Shown in pieces: positions 51,781 through 62,599 of a stretch of 64,000 bases of DNA. Source of the DNA: Diploptera punctata (Eukaryota; Arthropoda; Insecta; Blattodea; Blaberidae). Position numbers and translations under genes: made by a program. The notes under the pieces were generated by a model. It was not told where the DNA came from, did not search any database, and was given only the letters and a program-made list of their open reading frames with translations. Within the stretch, counting starts at the first letter, position 1, and the number at the start of each line of letters is the position of its first letter. The stretch lies in NCBI GenBank assembly GCA_030220185.1, contig JASPKZ010002332.1:2108001-2172000 (forward strand), given 5' to 3'.

Positions 51781-51897
51781 ATCTAAGATGTTGTAGACGC
51801 TGATGGTCTTGATGCATAACTAGTAGGAACTGACTGGTTTTTAACTATCTCGTAGCCTTTTTCATGAGCGTCCTATAATAATATGTAAGTTATGTGG

Positions 51898-52140
51898 AAA
51901 TTTGGCTGGCATTGTGGCGCTTTCCACCTTTGGGTCCCGAGTTCGCATCTCGATCAGTCTGAGATTCAGTGAAAAAATCGGAGCCAGGGCAGGTTTCCCT
52001 CGAGGTTTCTCCCTTTTCCCCTGTCAAAAACTTCATTCCATCATTTATACATTCTCAGGTGATACATTTCGTTTCATTTCATCTGCTCCTGTGATAGTGC
52101 AACAGACCAGGTCGTATATCGTATACCTTCAATAACAGGG
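51898..52140 (+). mobile_element. Possible SINE of a further family
   Basis: GGCTGGCATTGTGGCGCTTT followed by GGGTCCCGAGTTCGCATCTC (B-box-like) and a body with CTCGAGGTTTCTCCC and AACAGACCAGGTCGTATATC. No second copy in this window, so family status is unproven. Confidence 0.35.
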
Positions 52141-52521
52141 GCTTCATCTAATCTCATTCCTGGACACGAGTAGAGGTTATACTTTATAAATAAATTTAAT
52201 TTGAGTTGCAACATCAGAAGATAATGTATTACTCGATAAAAAAACAAATTCGCGTTATAAGTTGTATCATCTGTATAGTGGCAGTGACACTCTTCATAGA
52301 TTAAATAATGTAAATGGCGTTCTTGTTTTAGCTGTAAGAACATCTCCTGTCACCCACACTCTTCGTCATGAATAAAACAATTACTTCACACACACATACA
52401 TGTATATAAAGGACTCTATGTGAAATTATTTAATACCGAGTCTGGTAAAGCGGCCGTGGAAAATAAAATATTGTTATATGACATGGTAGCCATATTTTAA
52501 AATAAATATTTATATAGGATT
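52141..52521. other. No gene recognised
   Basis: No supported feature. Confidence 0.5.
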
Positions 52522-52532
52522 ATGCATAGATA

Positions 52533-52865
52533 GTCCACCGTTGTGGTCTCGAGGTAGCGTGCTGCCTTGTCACGCAGCGGGCCCGGGTTCGATCCCCGGT
52601 CGGGGCAGTTTTTCTGGGTGAGGTTTTTATCGGGGTTTTTCCTCACCTGTAAGACAAATGTCAGGAAAACTTTAAGTCCCAAACGGTCCCCGAAATCATA
52701 TGGCCATCATCATCATCCTTATCATTATCATCATCCTTCACAGTGTGGAAAGCAACGGGAAGCTACCACACCTACAATTCCCTAGTAAAGCTGCAAGCAT
52801 AGCATTAAAATGCTATGATTGCAGTGAAGGACCTGCCTTCGGGCAGAATTACGATGAATGAATGG
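52533..52865 (+). mobile_element. SINE-1 (module A), forward member of an inverted pair
   Basis: Complete forward copy with head GTCCACCGTTGTGGTCTCGA and B box GGGTTCGATCCCCGG. Target duplication ATGCATAGATA at 52522-52532 and 52866-52876. Confidence 0.94.
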
Positions 52866-52885
52866 ATGCATAGATATATGAATAT

Positions 52886-53186
52886 CCATAGCAATTCTGC
52901 CCGAAGGCAGGTCTTTCACTGCGATCGTAGTATTTTCATGCTATGCTTGCAGCTTTAGTAGGGAATTGCAGGTGTGATAGCTTCCCGTTGCTTTCACACC
53001 GGTGAGGGATGATAATGATGATGATGGCCATATGATTTCGGGGACCGTTTGGGCCTTAAAGTTTTCCTGACATTTGTCTGACAGGTGAGGAAAAAAACCC
53101 GATAAAAACCTCATCCAGAAAAACTGCCCCGACCAGGGATCGAACCCGGGCCCGCTGCGTGACAAGGCAGCACGCTACCTCGAGAC
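52886..53186 (-). mobile_element. SINE-1 (module A), reverse member of an inverted pair
   Basis: Reverse copy ending at CTCGAGAC, so the first head bases are lost. Probable imperfect target duplication ATATGAATAT / ATATGTGAATAT. Tails of the two SINEs face each other 20 bp apart. Confidence 0.9.
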
Positions 53187-53264
53187 ATATGTGAATATAC
53201 AGAGTGAAATGCTAGTCGTTCCCCAGCAGAACAGAAAAAACATCGTCAGAAAAGAATGTTAGAC

Positions 53265-53475
53265 ATACTCCTAACTAAAAAAAAAGAACAACGCTCATTC
53301 GTGAATGACTAAATTTAAATGTAATTATTAATACTAAATAATTATACTATTTGCCTTAATTGTTTAATATTTGCAAACTAATTGTAATGTTTATGTATAG
53401 TTTTAGTTTTTTCGTATTATTAATAAACAATGATGCCCATGCGATCTACAGATATTTGTAAATAATTGTTTCTTT
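53265..53475 (+). mobile_element. LINE-A-like 3' UTR fragment
   Basis: ACAACGCTCATTCGTGAATG and, after AT-rich sequence, TGCCCATGCGATC...GATATTTGTAAATAAT parallel the LINE-A 3' end with many changes. Confidence 0.5.
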
Positions 53476-54984
53476 TTAACTATAATAATGGATGGAATGT
53501 GATGCATTCTGTCTTAAATACCCAAAATATATATTCTTGTAACACAAGGGCCATTCGCTTCTTTCAGCATTATGCCTGAATCAGTTTTCATTATTGATTA
53601 AAACCTGATGTAAATTTGCGATAAAAAAATTGTTCACTAAACGTAAGTTTTTATTGTCTGCATATAATTTTCAGAAGGGTGTTAATTAGCTTGGCAGGAG
53701 AAATTTAGTTTATTAATTTGATTAATGGTGTACGATTGTTTCTGTATATATGTATGCACAATGAAGTCTAACTTTGTTAAGAAATATGGAGAATCATTAT
53801 GCCAGACTTTTTAATATATTTTGCGATCTGAATCGAGATTCTGTTTGCAATATAATTTACTATTATGTCAAATTGATATGCGCTTGTAATAGAAACATTA
53901 CAATATTTGTAAAATTGTATTAAAGACAACTCTCAAGAGAAATCGCACACAAGTATGCATCGTCACATTTAACTAAATATGTCAATGGAATTATTCTAAA
54001 GTGTATAAAACTAAAGAGCATGTAAAAATCATATAAATTATTGTGTAATCTAAATACCAATTGTTACTACACTTTTCGATAATTACTTGGTGATTTATAA
54101 TTTACGGTAATTTGTAAGTATGATTATTACCAAGGGTTTTTTTTTTTTGCTCTTGATTGTAGTATATTTGATAGTGTAACTGAAATTCGCAACGAATAAA
54201 AATAAACAGACATTTAAGAGTATAAATATGAAGAAACAATGTTGAACACAAACCATATCATAATATAAAAGCCTCTATGGCATGATAAATATAGGGTCTA
54301 CTAAGGAAAGCCGTCTCTATTAGACCCCAGAGGTTCGACATATATTGTAGCTAAAATTAGCAGGCAAATAGATACTTAAAATTCAGAAATAGGCAGTAAA
54401 ATAAGGAAAATAGCTATTTATAAATGCACGAAAATTGGCACTAAAATAATGAGAACAGTTGTTTAAAAATATAAAAAAACTGCTAACATATTTCTATTCA
54501 TTATTTTTTATACATATTTTTAACATTTTAAATACTTGCTCTTTAAGTTTTGTAGTTACATCCCATAACATGACATTTTTTTCAAGTTCTCAGCTATAAT
54601 ACTCAGTTTCCTGTCAAGTGAAAGTTGTATTGGAAAACGAACTAAGCTCATTACGGGAATATACATGCAAGAACAGTTAATATACAATAAATCATGCAGG
54701 GGAATATGAATAGATATTTCGTTGAAGTTGCAATTTAATGAAATATCATAAAAATATATGAAAGCGATGAGAGATACCGTATAATACCAAGCGAAAGTAT
54801 TATTAACGTTTTACAATGAGAACGGATGCAAATGTGTACAACTTCCACAACCAATAGTAGTAGGACTAACATTCCGCAGATTTATTTAATGGATAACATC
54901 TCTACATCTTTAATGACGTAATACCTCTCCGTTGTTAGGAGTTACTAGACCAAGATAATTTAGTTACTTTATTTATCTAAATAT
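53476..54984. other. No gene recognised
   Basis: About 1.5 kb of AT-rich sequence with homopolymer runs and no supported ORF or repeat. Confidence 0.5.
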
Positions 54985-55165
54985 ATCATGAATGGTATGC
55001 GGTCAACATATCGGCCCAATGAGACATCTAGTAGACAACTAAGGTATTATTAGGATGAAGGAGGTCGCAAATTTTGCTTAGAGGCCTCTTCATTCAGACT
55101 TACAGATCTTTTACGAGCCTGAGAATCTTCAGACTCGGAACCACGGCTTAAAGACTCTCCCGGAA
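54985..55165 (-). mobile_element. SINE-2, 5' truncated
   Basis: Reverse tail and body only (GCGGTCAACATATCGGCCCA, TCTTTTACGAGCCTGAGAAT). Head missing. Confidence 0.82.
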
Positions 55166-55662
55166 TTGATAACATGAACTGCATAACAAATACGCATAAG
55201 ATATGTACACATAAATATTATTTATCGGACACTAATTTCTGTATTATTCTATAATGTTTCATTTTAAGATATTCTAATATAAAATGTTTAAAATTAATAA
55301 ACTCTTCATTCATTACAATTCTTTTTTTTTTTTGTTCTATGTCTGATGGTTCACATATTCTTTAAACTATCCTTAACTCTTGCCAGATGAGTTAAAGTTG
55401 CACAAGTATAGACATAAATAGTGGCATAATTGGCTCCTAAATCATAGAGAAAAATTATAAACAACCGAATTGTTTACTGTTTATTATCTACTAGCTCATT
55501 GCCTGGCATTATCCGGGTCTTTATCCCAATTTCATGTCACAAATCTGACTAACGACGGACTTATAAATGTACGGACTTGGGTGAAAATGTTCCCTGCAGA
55601 CTACATACACACATACGCCTACATAATTACATACATGGCTACATAAATACGTGTCTTATAAA
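55166..55662. other. No gene recognised
   Basis: Unassigned sequence up to the Tc1-like terminus. Confidence 0.5.
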
Positions 55663-55664
55663 TA

Positions 55665-57244
55665 CAGTGGAGGAAATTGGTATAAAGCCACTTGTTAAAA
55701 GGGTTAACACAAGTTTATTTACTCTTTCTTTGGCATTTTTCTATAGGAGGTGATTGAGTATAAAACACACACAAATAATGTCAAAATTAATTATCCATTT
55801 CCGTCCAAAAAAGTACATGAAAACTGAAACCACTCTCACATATGGGTGGAAATTAGTATAAAGGCACTTTGTGTATTTCACAGATTAAACCAAAAAGACT
55901 GAGCGCAAAGTTTACAACAAAGTTCTAAAATTTAGTTGAACCTCCATTGTTGTTAATTACTTGGAAGATTCTCTTTGGCATTGACTTGATGAGGGTGTTT
56001 ATTTCTTCCACTGAAATTGAAGCCCACTCTTCCTGAATAATATTTTTCTGCTCAGTCACTGTCCCAAACTGCCGTCCATTGGGATACACACGCGTTGCCA
56101 GGTTCCCCCATAAGTTCTCAATTGGGTTTTAATCAGGACTTCTGACTGGCGGCGTCAAAAGTGGTATTTCTTTCTTCCTGAACCACTCCTTTGATTTAGC
56201 AGACACGTGAATGGAAGCATTATCTGACTGAAAAATTAGATCTTCGCCAAATTCCTCATACATTCGTATCAATTAGGACTCCAGAAGTTCCTCAGTGTAG
56301 GACTCAGAATTCATCTTCGTGCGTACCCATGCTATTTTTGATCTTCCTTTAAAGCAGAATGCTGCCCAAATCATAACGCCTCCACCACCGAAGTTTCTAC
56401 TCATTCTAACTTGCTCTTCAGTACGGATGTCGTTCCAGTAATACTGAAGACCATCAGGCCCGTCCAGATTAAACTTCTTCTCATCACTGAACATTACTTT
56501 ATTCCATTCTGAGTTCCAGGACATGTGTTCTTCAGCAAAAGTCATTCTAGCTTTCTTATGTGCATTGTTCAGAGGTAGTTTACTAAGACTTTTTTATTTT
56601 TTTATTGTAGGTTCTTGTCTTCTGACAGAATTTGTCTTAGTCGTCTGGCTGTTAATGACAACTTCAAATCAGCCTGGATTTGAGAAGAAAACATATTCTT
56701 ACTTTTTGCTTTACGTAAAATGGCATGTTTAGTGCGCTCAGACAATTTTCTTGTCCGTCCATATTTCCCATTTTTTTCATATTGTGAGCCCAGTTTGACA
56801 AAATTATCAATGACACATCTTGAAGCCCCAGTTTCGTAGGTATTTGTCTATTGGAAAGGCCCATCTCCTTGAAGGCACTAACTCTTGATTTGTCTTCATT
56901 TGAGAGAGGCTTTCCACGTGGCATTGTACGTACTGCTGACTTGTAATTGATGAACGATGCTCACAGACACGTCGTCTCCATGTAATTGCAGTGTTTTGTT
57001 TACATTTATGTCTCTGTAAGAGCCAGAAGTTGACCTGCCTTTATACCGATTTTCACCCCTAGGACAGCGTTTTCTTATATTTTACGTATTATTTACATAT
57101 ATAATAAATACAAAATGAGGATTGGAGTTATGATGTAGAAATTATGTCCACAAGATATGTTCATATATTACACACATACGGTATTTGCATAAATATTTGT
57201 TTTACTACTAAAAGTTAGTGGCTTTATACCAATTACCTCCACTG
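55665..57244 (-). mobile_element. Tc1-like DNA transposon, full length, inactive
   Basis: Ends are inverted: CAGTGGAGGAAATTGGTATAAAGCCAC-type left end and CAGTGGAGGTAATTGGTATA in reverse at the right end. TA target dinucleotides lie at 55663-55664 and 57245-57246. The 1580-bp length and a single reverse-strand transposase gene fit Tc1-like elements. Confidence 0.95.
55925..56924 (-). pseudogene. Tc1-like transposase, frameshifted
   Basis: The ATG at 56922-56924 starts MPRGKPLSNEDKSRVSAFKE, then MGLSNRQIPTKLG, the N-terminal helix-turn-helix that binds the terminal repeats. The catalytic core follows: first Asp in MFSDEKKFNLDGPDG (near 56480), then GGGGVMIWAAFCFKGRSKI. The second Asp is in IFQSDNASIHVSAKS (near 56220) and the Glu in SPD*NPIENLWG (near 56130). 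Defects: a disrupted stretch at 56545-56664, a stop at 56273-56275, and a stop replacing Leu in the SPDLNPIENLW motif. The C-terminus ends NNNGGSTKF* at 55925. About 330 residues were expected; none of it can be made in one piece now. Confidence 0.95.
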
Positions 57245-57246
57245 TA

Positions 57247-57963
57247 GTTAGATTGCTTGAAGAGGCCACATAAGACTATATGTTTCTATCTTTTGCACTG
57301 TAACATAGGTATTTTCATAACTCAAGAAGAAAGAAGGAAGTAAACTTTTTAAGCCAGGTTTTTTTGAACGCTTTTGGTTGTGGGGTGCATAAGATTCTCT
57401 TTTCTAACACTTTTTTTTCAGAAATATTTTACGTAGAGAGAGAACTAAGTGCTCAAAGGTCACAAATGATTGTCCATTTATAAAAACTGCAAGGGTATTG
57501 TAGAATGTCCATCTACCATCATTCAAACTCTTCTTTAATGTAAGGAATTTGCAAAATATTTATATAAACTCGTGGGTTTATAAACGTTAGATTGCTTGGC
57601 GAATACTCTATGAGAAGTCAACAGCATGGAATCATTGGTAATAAAAAGTTAACGATAACGATATACATGCACAGCTCTTTCTTTAATTTATGCATATTTA
57701 TAAAAGGCTATATATTACCACTGTCTGCCACCCTATCATTTCACGCTTTTATAACGTGCATAAAGTATGTCGTTCCCTTTGATGAGTCGTTTTAACACGG
57801 TATTAACACACAATATGGTTAAAACGATATGAATCCTGAATTCATTCTTTAAGAGAAATGTCGATTTTTAACTCTTTTCTTTGTAATAGTTTATTTTGAA
57901 CATTTGAAGATCACGGGGGAAGAACAAGGAATGTTACAAAAACCAAGAATTGGGAAAAATTAA
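57247..57963. other. No gene recognised
   Basis: AT-rich with no supported feature. Confidence 0.5.
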
Positions 57964-58682
57964 TTATTGCGCGAGAGTGCGTTTTGTCGTACTTACAACA
58001 ATGGCGACCATAATTGAAAGTTGAACTTCCTACATTTCGGGATTGCCAACCTAAATAACTATACCGCAATATTACATCTACATCCACGTTAGGGAATTAA
58101 AACCACTGCTCTCTATGTATATTACGTACAATGTATATACAAAAAATATCCAAAAGGTAGTGTTAATATACATTATACGAAACAAATCACTGCATTTTAA
58201 ATGAACTGAACTTTATTTGAAACAATATAAAATAATAAATGCGTACTTGCGGCCATTTTATCAATAATAATGGTCTCACGGCCTCCTGTACTTTCAACTA
58301 ATAAATGTTGCCTACACTGTTAACGTCACTCAATTGTTTATTATGAACGCAAATATTTCCAACAAAGATGTTATTTAATACACAAGTGATCTTCTTGGTG
58401 ATAAAATATTAAAATATATATAGCCTACAGTCAATATACCCAATTCACCAATTAATGTTTTAAAATGGTCAACACGTTTCCACAGCCAAGCTGTCATTCT
58501 CAATACCAGATATTGACAGATATTGAGTCAATATGTGGTCTTGAGAATGACAGCTTGGCTGTGGAAACGTGTGACCATTTTAAAACATTAATTGGTGAAT
58601 TGGGTATATTGACTGTATATATATTTTAAAAATGTTATTATTTTACTACTATTTATTATTTTGAAGACACCATCGCGCAAAA
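57964..58682. repeat. G-MITE copy B carrying the fold-back element
   Basis: Ends TTATTGCGCGAGAGTG and, in reverse, TTTTGCGCGATGGTG match 8125-8469. Contains an extra 140-bp stretch near 58185-58325 absent from copy A, and the FB insertion. Confidence 0.65.
58376..58631. mobile_element. Fold-back (FB) element copy 2
   Basis: Same head TAATACACAAGTGATCTTCT as 10444. Inverted arms of about 92 bp (58426-58517 and 58527-58617) with two mismatches and one missing base. ATGTTATT flanks it (58368-58375, 58632-58639). The site without the insert is seen at 8410-8433. Confidence 0.88.
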
Positions 58683-58687
58683 TAGAA

Positions 58688-58772
58688 TGTACAATGCACG
58701 TTTGTGAAGTGTTTTACTGAGTCTTTTCCTCGATTCTGTAAATACCACTTCCCAATCTTGCATCGTAATATA
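58688..58772. repeat. P-MITE, copy 3, internally shortened
   Basis: TGCACGTTTGTGAAGTGTTT and ATTCTGTAAATACCACTTCC ends with a shorter middle than copies 1 and 2. Confidence 0.6.
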
Positions 58773-59340
58773 CTATTTAAGATTAGAACTTTATTTTTAT
58801 TTGCTAAACAAAACATTAAAGTTTTTTATGATTTTCATAATTATTTATTTAATTTAACAATCATAGCAGCTGTTTCAATTCGCGAATGTCTGAAGATAAA
58901 GTGTATTCAAACAGCCGTTACTAATGTTAAATTAAATAAATATTTATGAATATCACTTTGATAGTTTAATTTGTTAGTAAATACACATAATGTATTTTCA
59001 TCAAGTAAAAACCAAATCAATTGATTACTTTGAACTTTTTTTTCTCACCTTAGTAAAACATAAACCGTTTATTTCAAGGGACATTCCACCTTTTCCAAAT
59101 GGTTATCAGATTATCACTATCAATTTAAATCTTTAAAAAATGGACAAGAAGTTAGGTTTGTCTTTGTTTTCGTTATTTTGTGACGTCTCCTATTTTCTCC
59201 TGTGGTCTTAATTTGGTTAACTGTATTACTTTTGGTTGTATTTCCTTCCTTCTTATACTTTTATTCGTCTTTCAGTTCTTGGTTTCAAGTTTACAAATAA
59301 ATTTAAGCTTTTCGATATTCTTAAAGGTAATCGAATATTT
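58773..59340. other. No gene recognised
   Basis: AT-rich; two small forward frames have no recognisable domain. Confidence 0.5.
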
Positions 59341-59590
59341 TGGGGCACGCCCTAGCATAGTTGGTTAAGGCAATACGCCACAAGCAGAAAGGTCGCGAAT
59401 TCAAGTCCCTCTGGCGCCAGGATTTTTAAATTGATCTAAACTTATGGTCCTGGGATTGACTCAGCCTCTAGTGGAAATGAGTACAAGGTGTATGTTGTTG
59501 GTTAAGGGCGGCTGTCGCGCAAGGCTATCTAAAAAGGTGGGAGCTTTAACTTTTTAGAAACCCAGGGGCCTCCTAAGATCTGTAGTGGAA
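59341..59590 (+). mobile_element. SINE-3, diverged
   Basis: GGGGCACGCCCTAGCATAGT head with B-box-like GAATTCAAGTCCC and a shortened body and tail (GGGAGCTTTAAC, GGGGCCTCCTAAGATC). The oldest-looking SINE-3 here. Confidence 0.82.
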
Positions 59591-59610
59591 GAAATTTTAA
59601 TAAATTTTAA

Positions 59611-59691
<81 letters not shown>

Positions 59692-59701
59692 TGTGTGTGT
59701 T
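59611..59701. repeat. (TA)n(GT)n microsatellite
   Basis: About 45 bp TA followed by about 45 bp GT. Confidence 0.96.
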
Positions 59702-59896
59702 TCTTTGAACTATAAGGTAAAATATTTAAAGTGTATTACAGATTAAAAGTATTATTGAGTACTAAAGCATTACTTTAGCCATCCATTGCTGAAAATTAAC
59801 TGGGAATAATTTACAAGAGGAGAAGCAGGTTGCCGTTTGGACTGAACTTATAGTGCAATTCTTAAGACTTTATATAAGGTAAAAGAAGATATTTTC

Positions 59897-59932
<36 letters not shown>

Positions 59933-60025
59933 ATTTGAAAGAACGTCACTTAATAATGAACAGATAAAATATTGTTGAAGTTAAAAACATAAAATTGGTA
60001 CCTGAGATCCCAATCGTCCTCAAGT
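59702..60025. other. (TA)n at 59899-59928; otherwise no gene recognised
   Basis: AT-rich spacer. Confidence 0.5.
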
Positions 60026-60470
60026 GTGTATATATCATCATCATCATCATCCATGAAAGTATTAGACCGTGTGGCCTGTTACGGTCTCAAAGAGGAGTTT
60101 TCCATCCAGTGCTTTTTTGGTCGTCCCAGCGATATTTTGCCTTGGGGCAGTAACGAAGCTTGGCTTTTGGAATTCTATGAGACGGTAATCGTTGAAGACG
60201 GGCTTTGCAGTTGTTCTGGTAGTTTTGTATATGGCGAAGAATGGGTTCTACATCCAACTCTTCCATAATTTCCTCATTTTTTTATGGTCCCACTTTGTAT
60301 AGCCTGCTGTCCGGCGTATAAATCGCATCTCATTTTCTGTTGTTATTCTGCTTTCATCTCTTCTTTGTATTGTCCATGCTTCACTACCATATCTTAATAC
60401 TGGTCTTGTGAGAACCTTATAAAGCCGTAATCTTGTGTTCTTCTGTACTAAAGATGGTTTAATTATACTG
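60026..60470 (-). pseudogene. RTE-type LINE C-terminus with (GAT)n tail
   Basis: Reverse strand reads LVQKNTRLRLYKVLTRPVLR, YGSEAWTIQRRDESRITTAE, MRFIRRTAGYTKWDHKKNEE and IMEELDVEPI, then a degraded RIPKAKLRY and SLGRPKKHW-like end, followed by (GAT)n at 60037-60051. Same domain as the 21205-22440 copy (PTLVQKHA, RNDQRRNDI). 5' truncated. Confidence 0.83.
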
Positions 60471-60623
60471 TTAATTATCCCCGTTGTTTTTTGTGAAATT
60501 TGTGATTTTCTTTGATATATCAGCTGTTAGTGGGAGCCCCTCAATAATACCCCTCTGGACCAGCAACCCATTGGGAGCAAAAATTACATTAGCTTTCAAG
60601 TCAACCAAGCCTCGGTGTATATA
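60471..60623. other. No feature recognised
   Basis: Probably more decayed LINE sequence (reverse frame with SGRITVDGWIYKLY-type text), but not assignable. Confidence 0.35.
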
Positions 60624-60635
60624 TAACTTATATAT

Positions 60636-60987
60636 CCATCCATCCACAGTAATTCTCCCCGAGGGCAGGTCTTTCACTGTAATCATAGCATTTTCATGTT
60701 ATGCTTGCAGCTTTACTAGGGAATTGTAGGTATGGTAGCTTCCTGTTGCTTTCCACACCGGTGAAGGATGATGATGGCGATGATGACATGATAGTGATAA
60801 GGATGATGATGATGGCCATATGATTTCGGGGACCGTTTGGGTCTTAAAGGTTTCCTGACATTTGTCTTACAGGTGAGGAAAAACCCCGATAAAAACCTCA
60901 CGCAGAAAAACTGCCCCGACCGGTGATCGAACCCGGGCCCGCTGCGTGACCAGGCAGCACGCTACCTCAAGACCACAGCGGTGGACG
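60636..60987 (-). mobile_element. SINE-1 (module A), full length
   Basis: Complete reverse copy; target duplication TAACTTATATAT at 60624-60635 and 60988-60999. Confidence 0.94.
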
Positions 60988-61086
60988 TAACTTATATATA
61001 TATATATATATATATATGGATGTTATAATTAATGTTGACATTAAGCAATGCAGGCCTAATATGATATGAAAAGAAAAATAAATACC
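60988..61086. repeat. (TA)n and spacer
   Basis: TA array at 60991-61017. Confidence 0.8.
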
Positions 61087-61180
61087 TGAGCCAGGATTTG
61101 AACAAATGCAGTCAGATTGATCGGGACCTCCCGAATGAGAGTCTCAAACGCTACCGGTTGAGCCACCTCGCTCGGTAATT
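61087..61180 (-). mobile_element. tRNA-derived SINE head of another family
   Basis: Reverse strand: CCGAGCGAGGTGGCTCAACC, then GGTAGCGTTTGAGACTCTCA and TCGGGAGGTCCCGATC. After an 18-bp insert comes GTTCAAATCCTGGCTCA (B-box-like). A and B boxes are tRNA-like but the insert before the T arm rules out a functional tRNA. Confidence 0.65.
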
Positions 61181-61534
61181 CGAATATTGTTAATACAATA
61201 TGATACATATAAACATGAGGCTATTTACTGAGAAGATTAAGTGACGAGAACTCGTTAAACGATCGCTTGGAACTTCAAGGGATTCCACTTACAAAGACCA
61301 GCCTCGCATTCTGCAATTACAACTACATCATAACTAGAAACATAATGGCGTTTCTCTCTCTTCCATCTCCACTATGTGCTCAGCAATGTGAGAGAATATC
61401 AACCCCCCCCCCTTTAATCCTACTTCCGAAAATTAACATCACTTTTATAGTAGGTATTGATGTTTTTTGTTCAACTGATAATGATTATAGCCAACATTAG
61501 TTTCTCCGTACTTATTCCAGAATATATAACTCTA
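61181..61534. other. No gene recognised
   Basis: A 77-codon forward frame (61267-61500) has no recognisable domain. Confidence 0.45.
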
Positions 61535-61819
61535 ACTCATTAGCACTATCGAACCATAGGTTCATGCCCGCGCGGACATACTGTAAGCTCTCCATACATT
61601 CCTATCCTGAGCCAATATTTTCCAATCATCCCCCGTATAATCCATTTCCCTCAAATCATAGTTAATGTTATTCTCCCGCCTCATTCTTGGTCTACCAAAC
61701 TGGGCTTTTCCTTCTGGTTTTCCTACAAGAAGCTTCCATGCACGTCTTTCATTCCCCATTCATGCCACATGTCCTGCCCATCGCAGTCTATGAGACTTAA
61801 CCGTTCTTATTATATCTGG
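61535..61819 (-). mobile_element. RTE-1 LINE 3' end
   Basis: Reverse: VKSHRLRWAGHVAxMGNERR-like, AWKLLVGKPEGKAQFGRPRM, then DDWKILAQDRNVWRAYSMSA and the 3' UTR phrase ATGAGTTAGAGTTA. Only part of the tail remains; a SINE abuts its 5' side. Confidence 0.88.
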
Positions 61820-62095
61820 TTGTGACGCCTGGAAGGAGGAGTTACGCTGATCCCATGATATGTGATGTTGATGGTAATGGTGCGCCAGGAGAGGTTTTAA
61901 TCCTAAACTTAATGGATATGTTAATGATAATAATAACGACCAGATGATGTTCGAGGACCGTTTGGGCCTTTAATGTTTTCTGACGTATGCCTTACAGGTG
62001 AGGAAAAACCCCGAAAAACCCATCACCGAGGAAACTTGTCCCGACCGAGGATCAAATCCAGGCCCGCTGCACGCTACCTCGAGATCACAGCCCTT
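61820..62095 (-). mobile_element. SINE-1 head joined to module B
   Basis: Reverse: head CTCGAGGTAGCGTGCAGCGG, somewhat shortened, body CCTCACCTGTAAGGC, linker, then AAGTTTAGGATTAAAACCTC and CTCCTTCCAGGCG of module B. Confidence 0.78.
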
Positions 62096-62230
62096 GTTGC
62101 AATTGTCCTGGAAGAGTACGTCCGTCTCGGATTGAGACCAACTTTGAATGGAATATTTGGATAATGAACACACGAGAAATATCTTTCCTTCAGAGGTAAG
62201 GTTAGAACTATCATGACACACAGATTTGTG

Positions 62231-62281
<51 letters not shown>

Positions 62282-62571
62282 CGGTCCAAAAGTTCGGTCG
62301 AAATTGTATGCTTTATTGAACTTATGGACACTGATAACTGTCTGTCTTAAAAGTCCTATATGCTATCCTCTCTTAAAGTGATCCTCGTCAAAACAAAACC
62401 ATGACCTGCTCGCTTTTCTTTGGTTATTAACACTGACGTACCATGTAAAATCAGTAAGTACGCGGAAAAGTAGTTCCCTTCAGTAAATTAAAAATACGTC
62501 CTCTAAATGTACTTGTAATTCTTCTTGAATGAAAATAATAATATAAAAATATAGAAAATATTCTAAAATAT
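62096..62571. other. (TA)n at 62230-62281; otherwise no gene recognised
   Basis: A 52-bp TA array; the rest unassigned. Confidence 0.6.
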
Positions 62572-62599
62572 AACTAACTCACTGGCACTATCGAACCTG

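Noticed and set aside
60471..60729. Reverse and forward 70-80-codon ORFs at 60.5-60.7 kb
   Set aside because: They overlap on both strands across the LINE fragment and SINE-1 and show no conserved domain.
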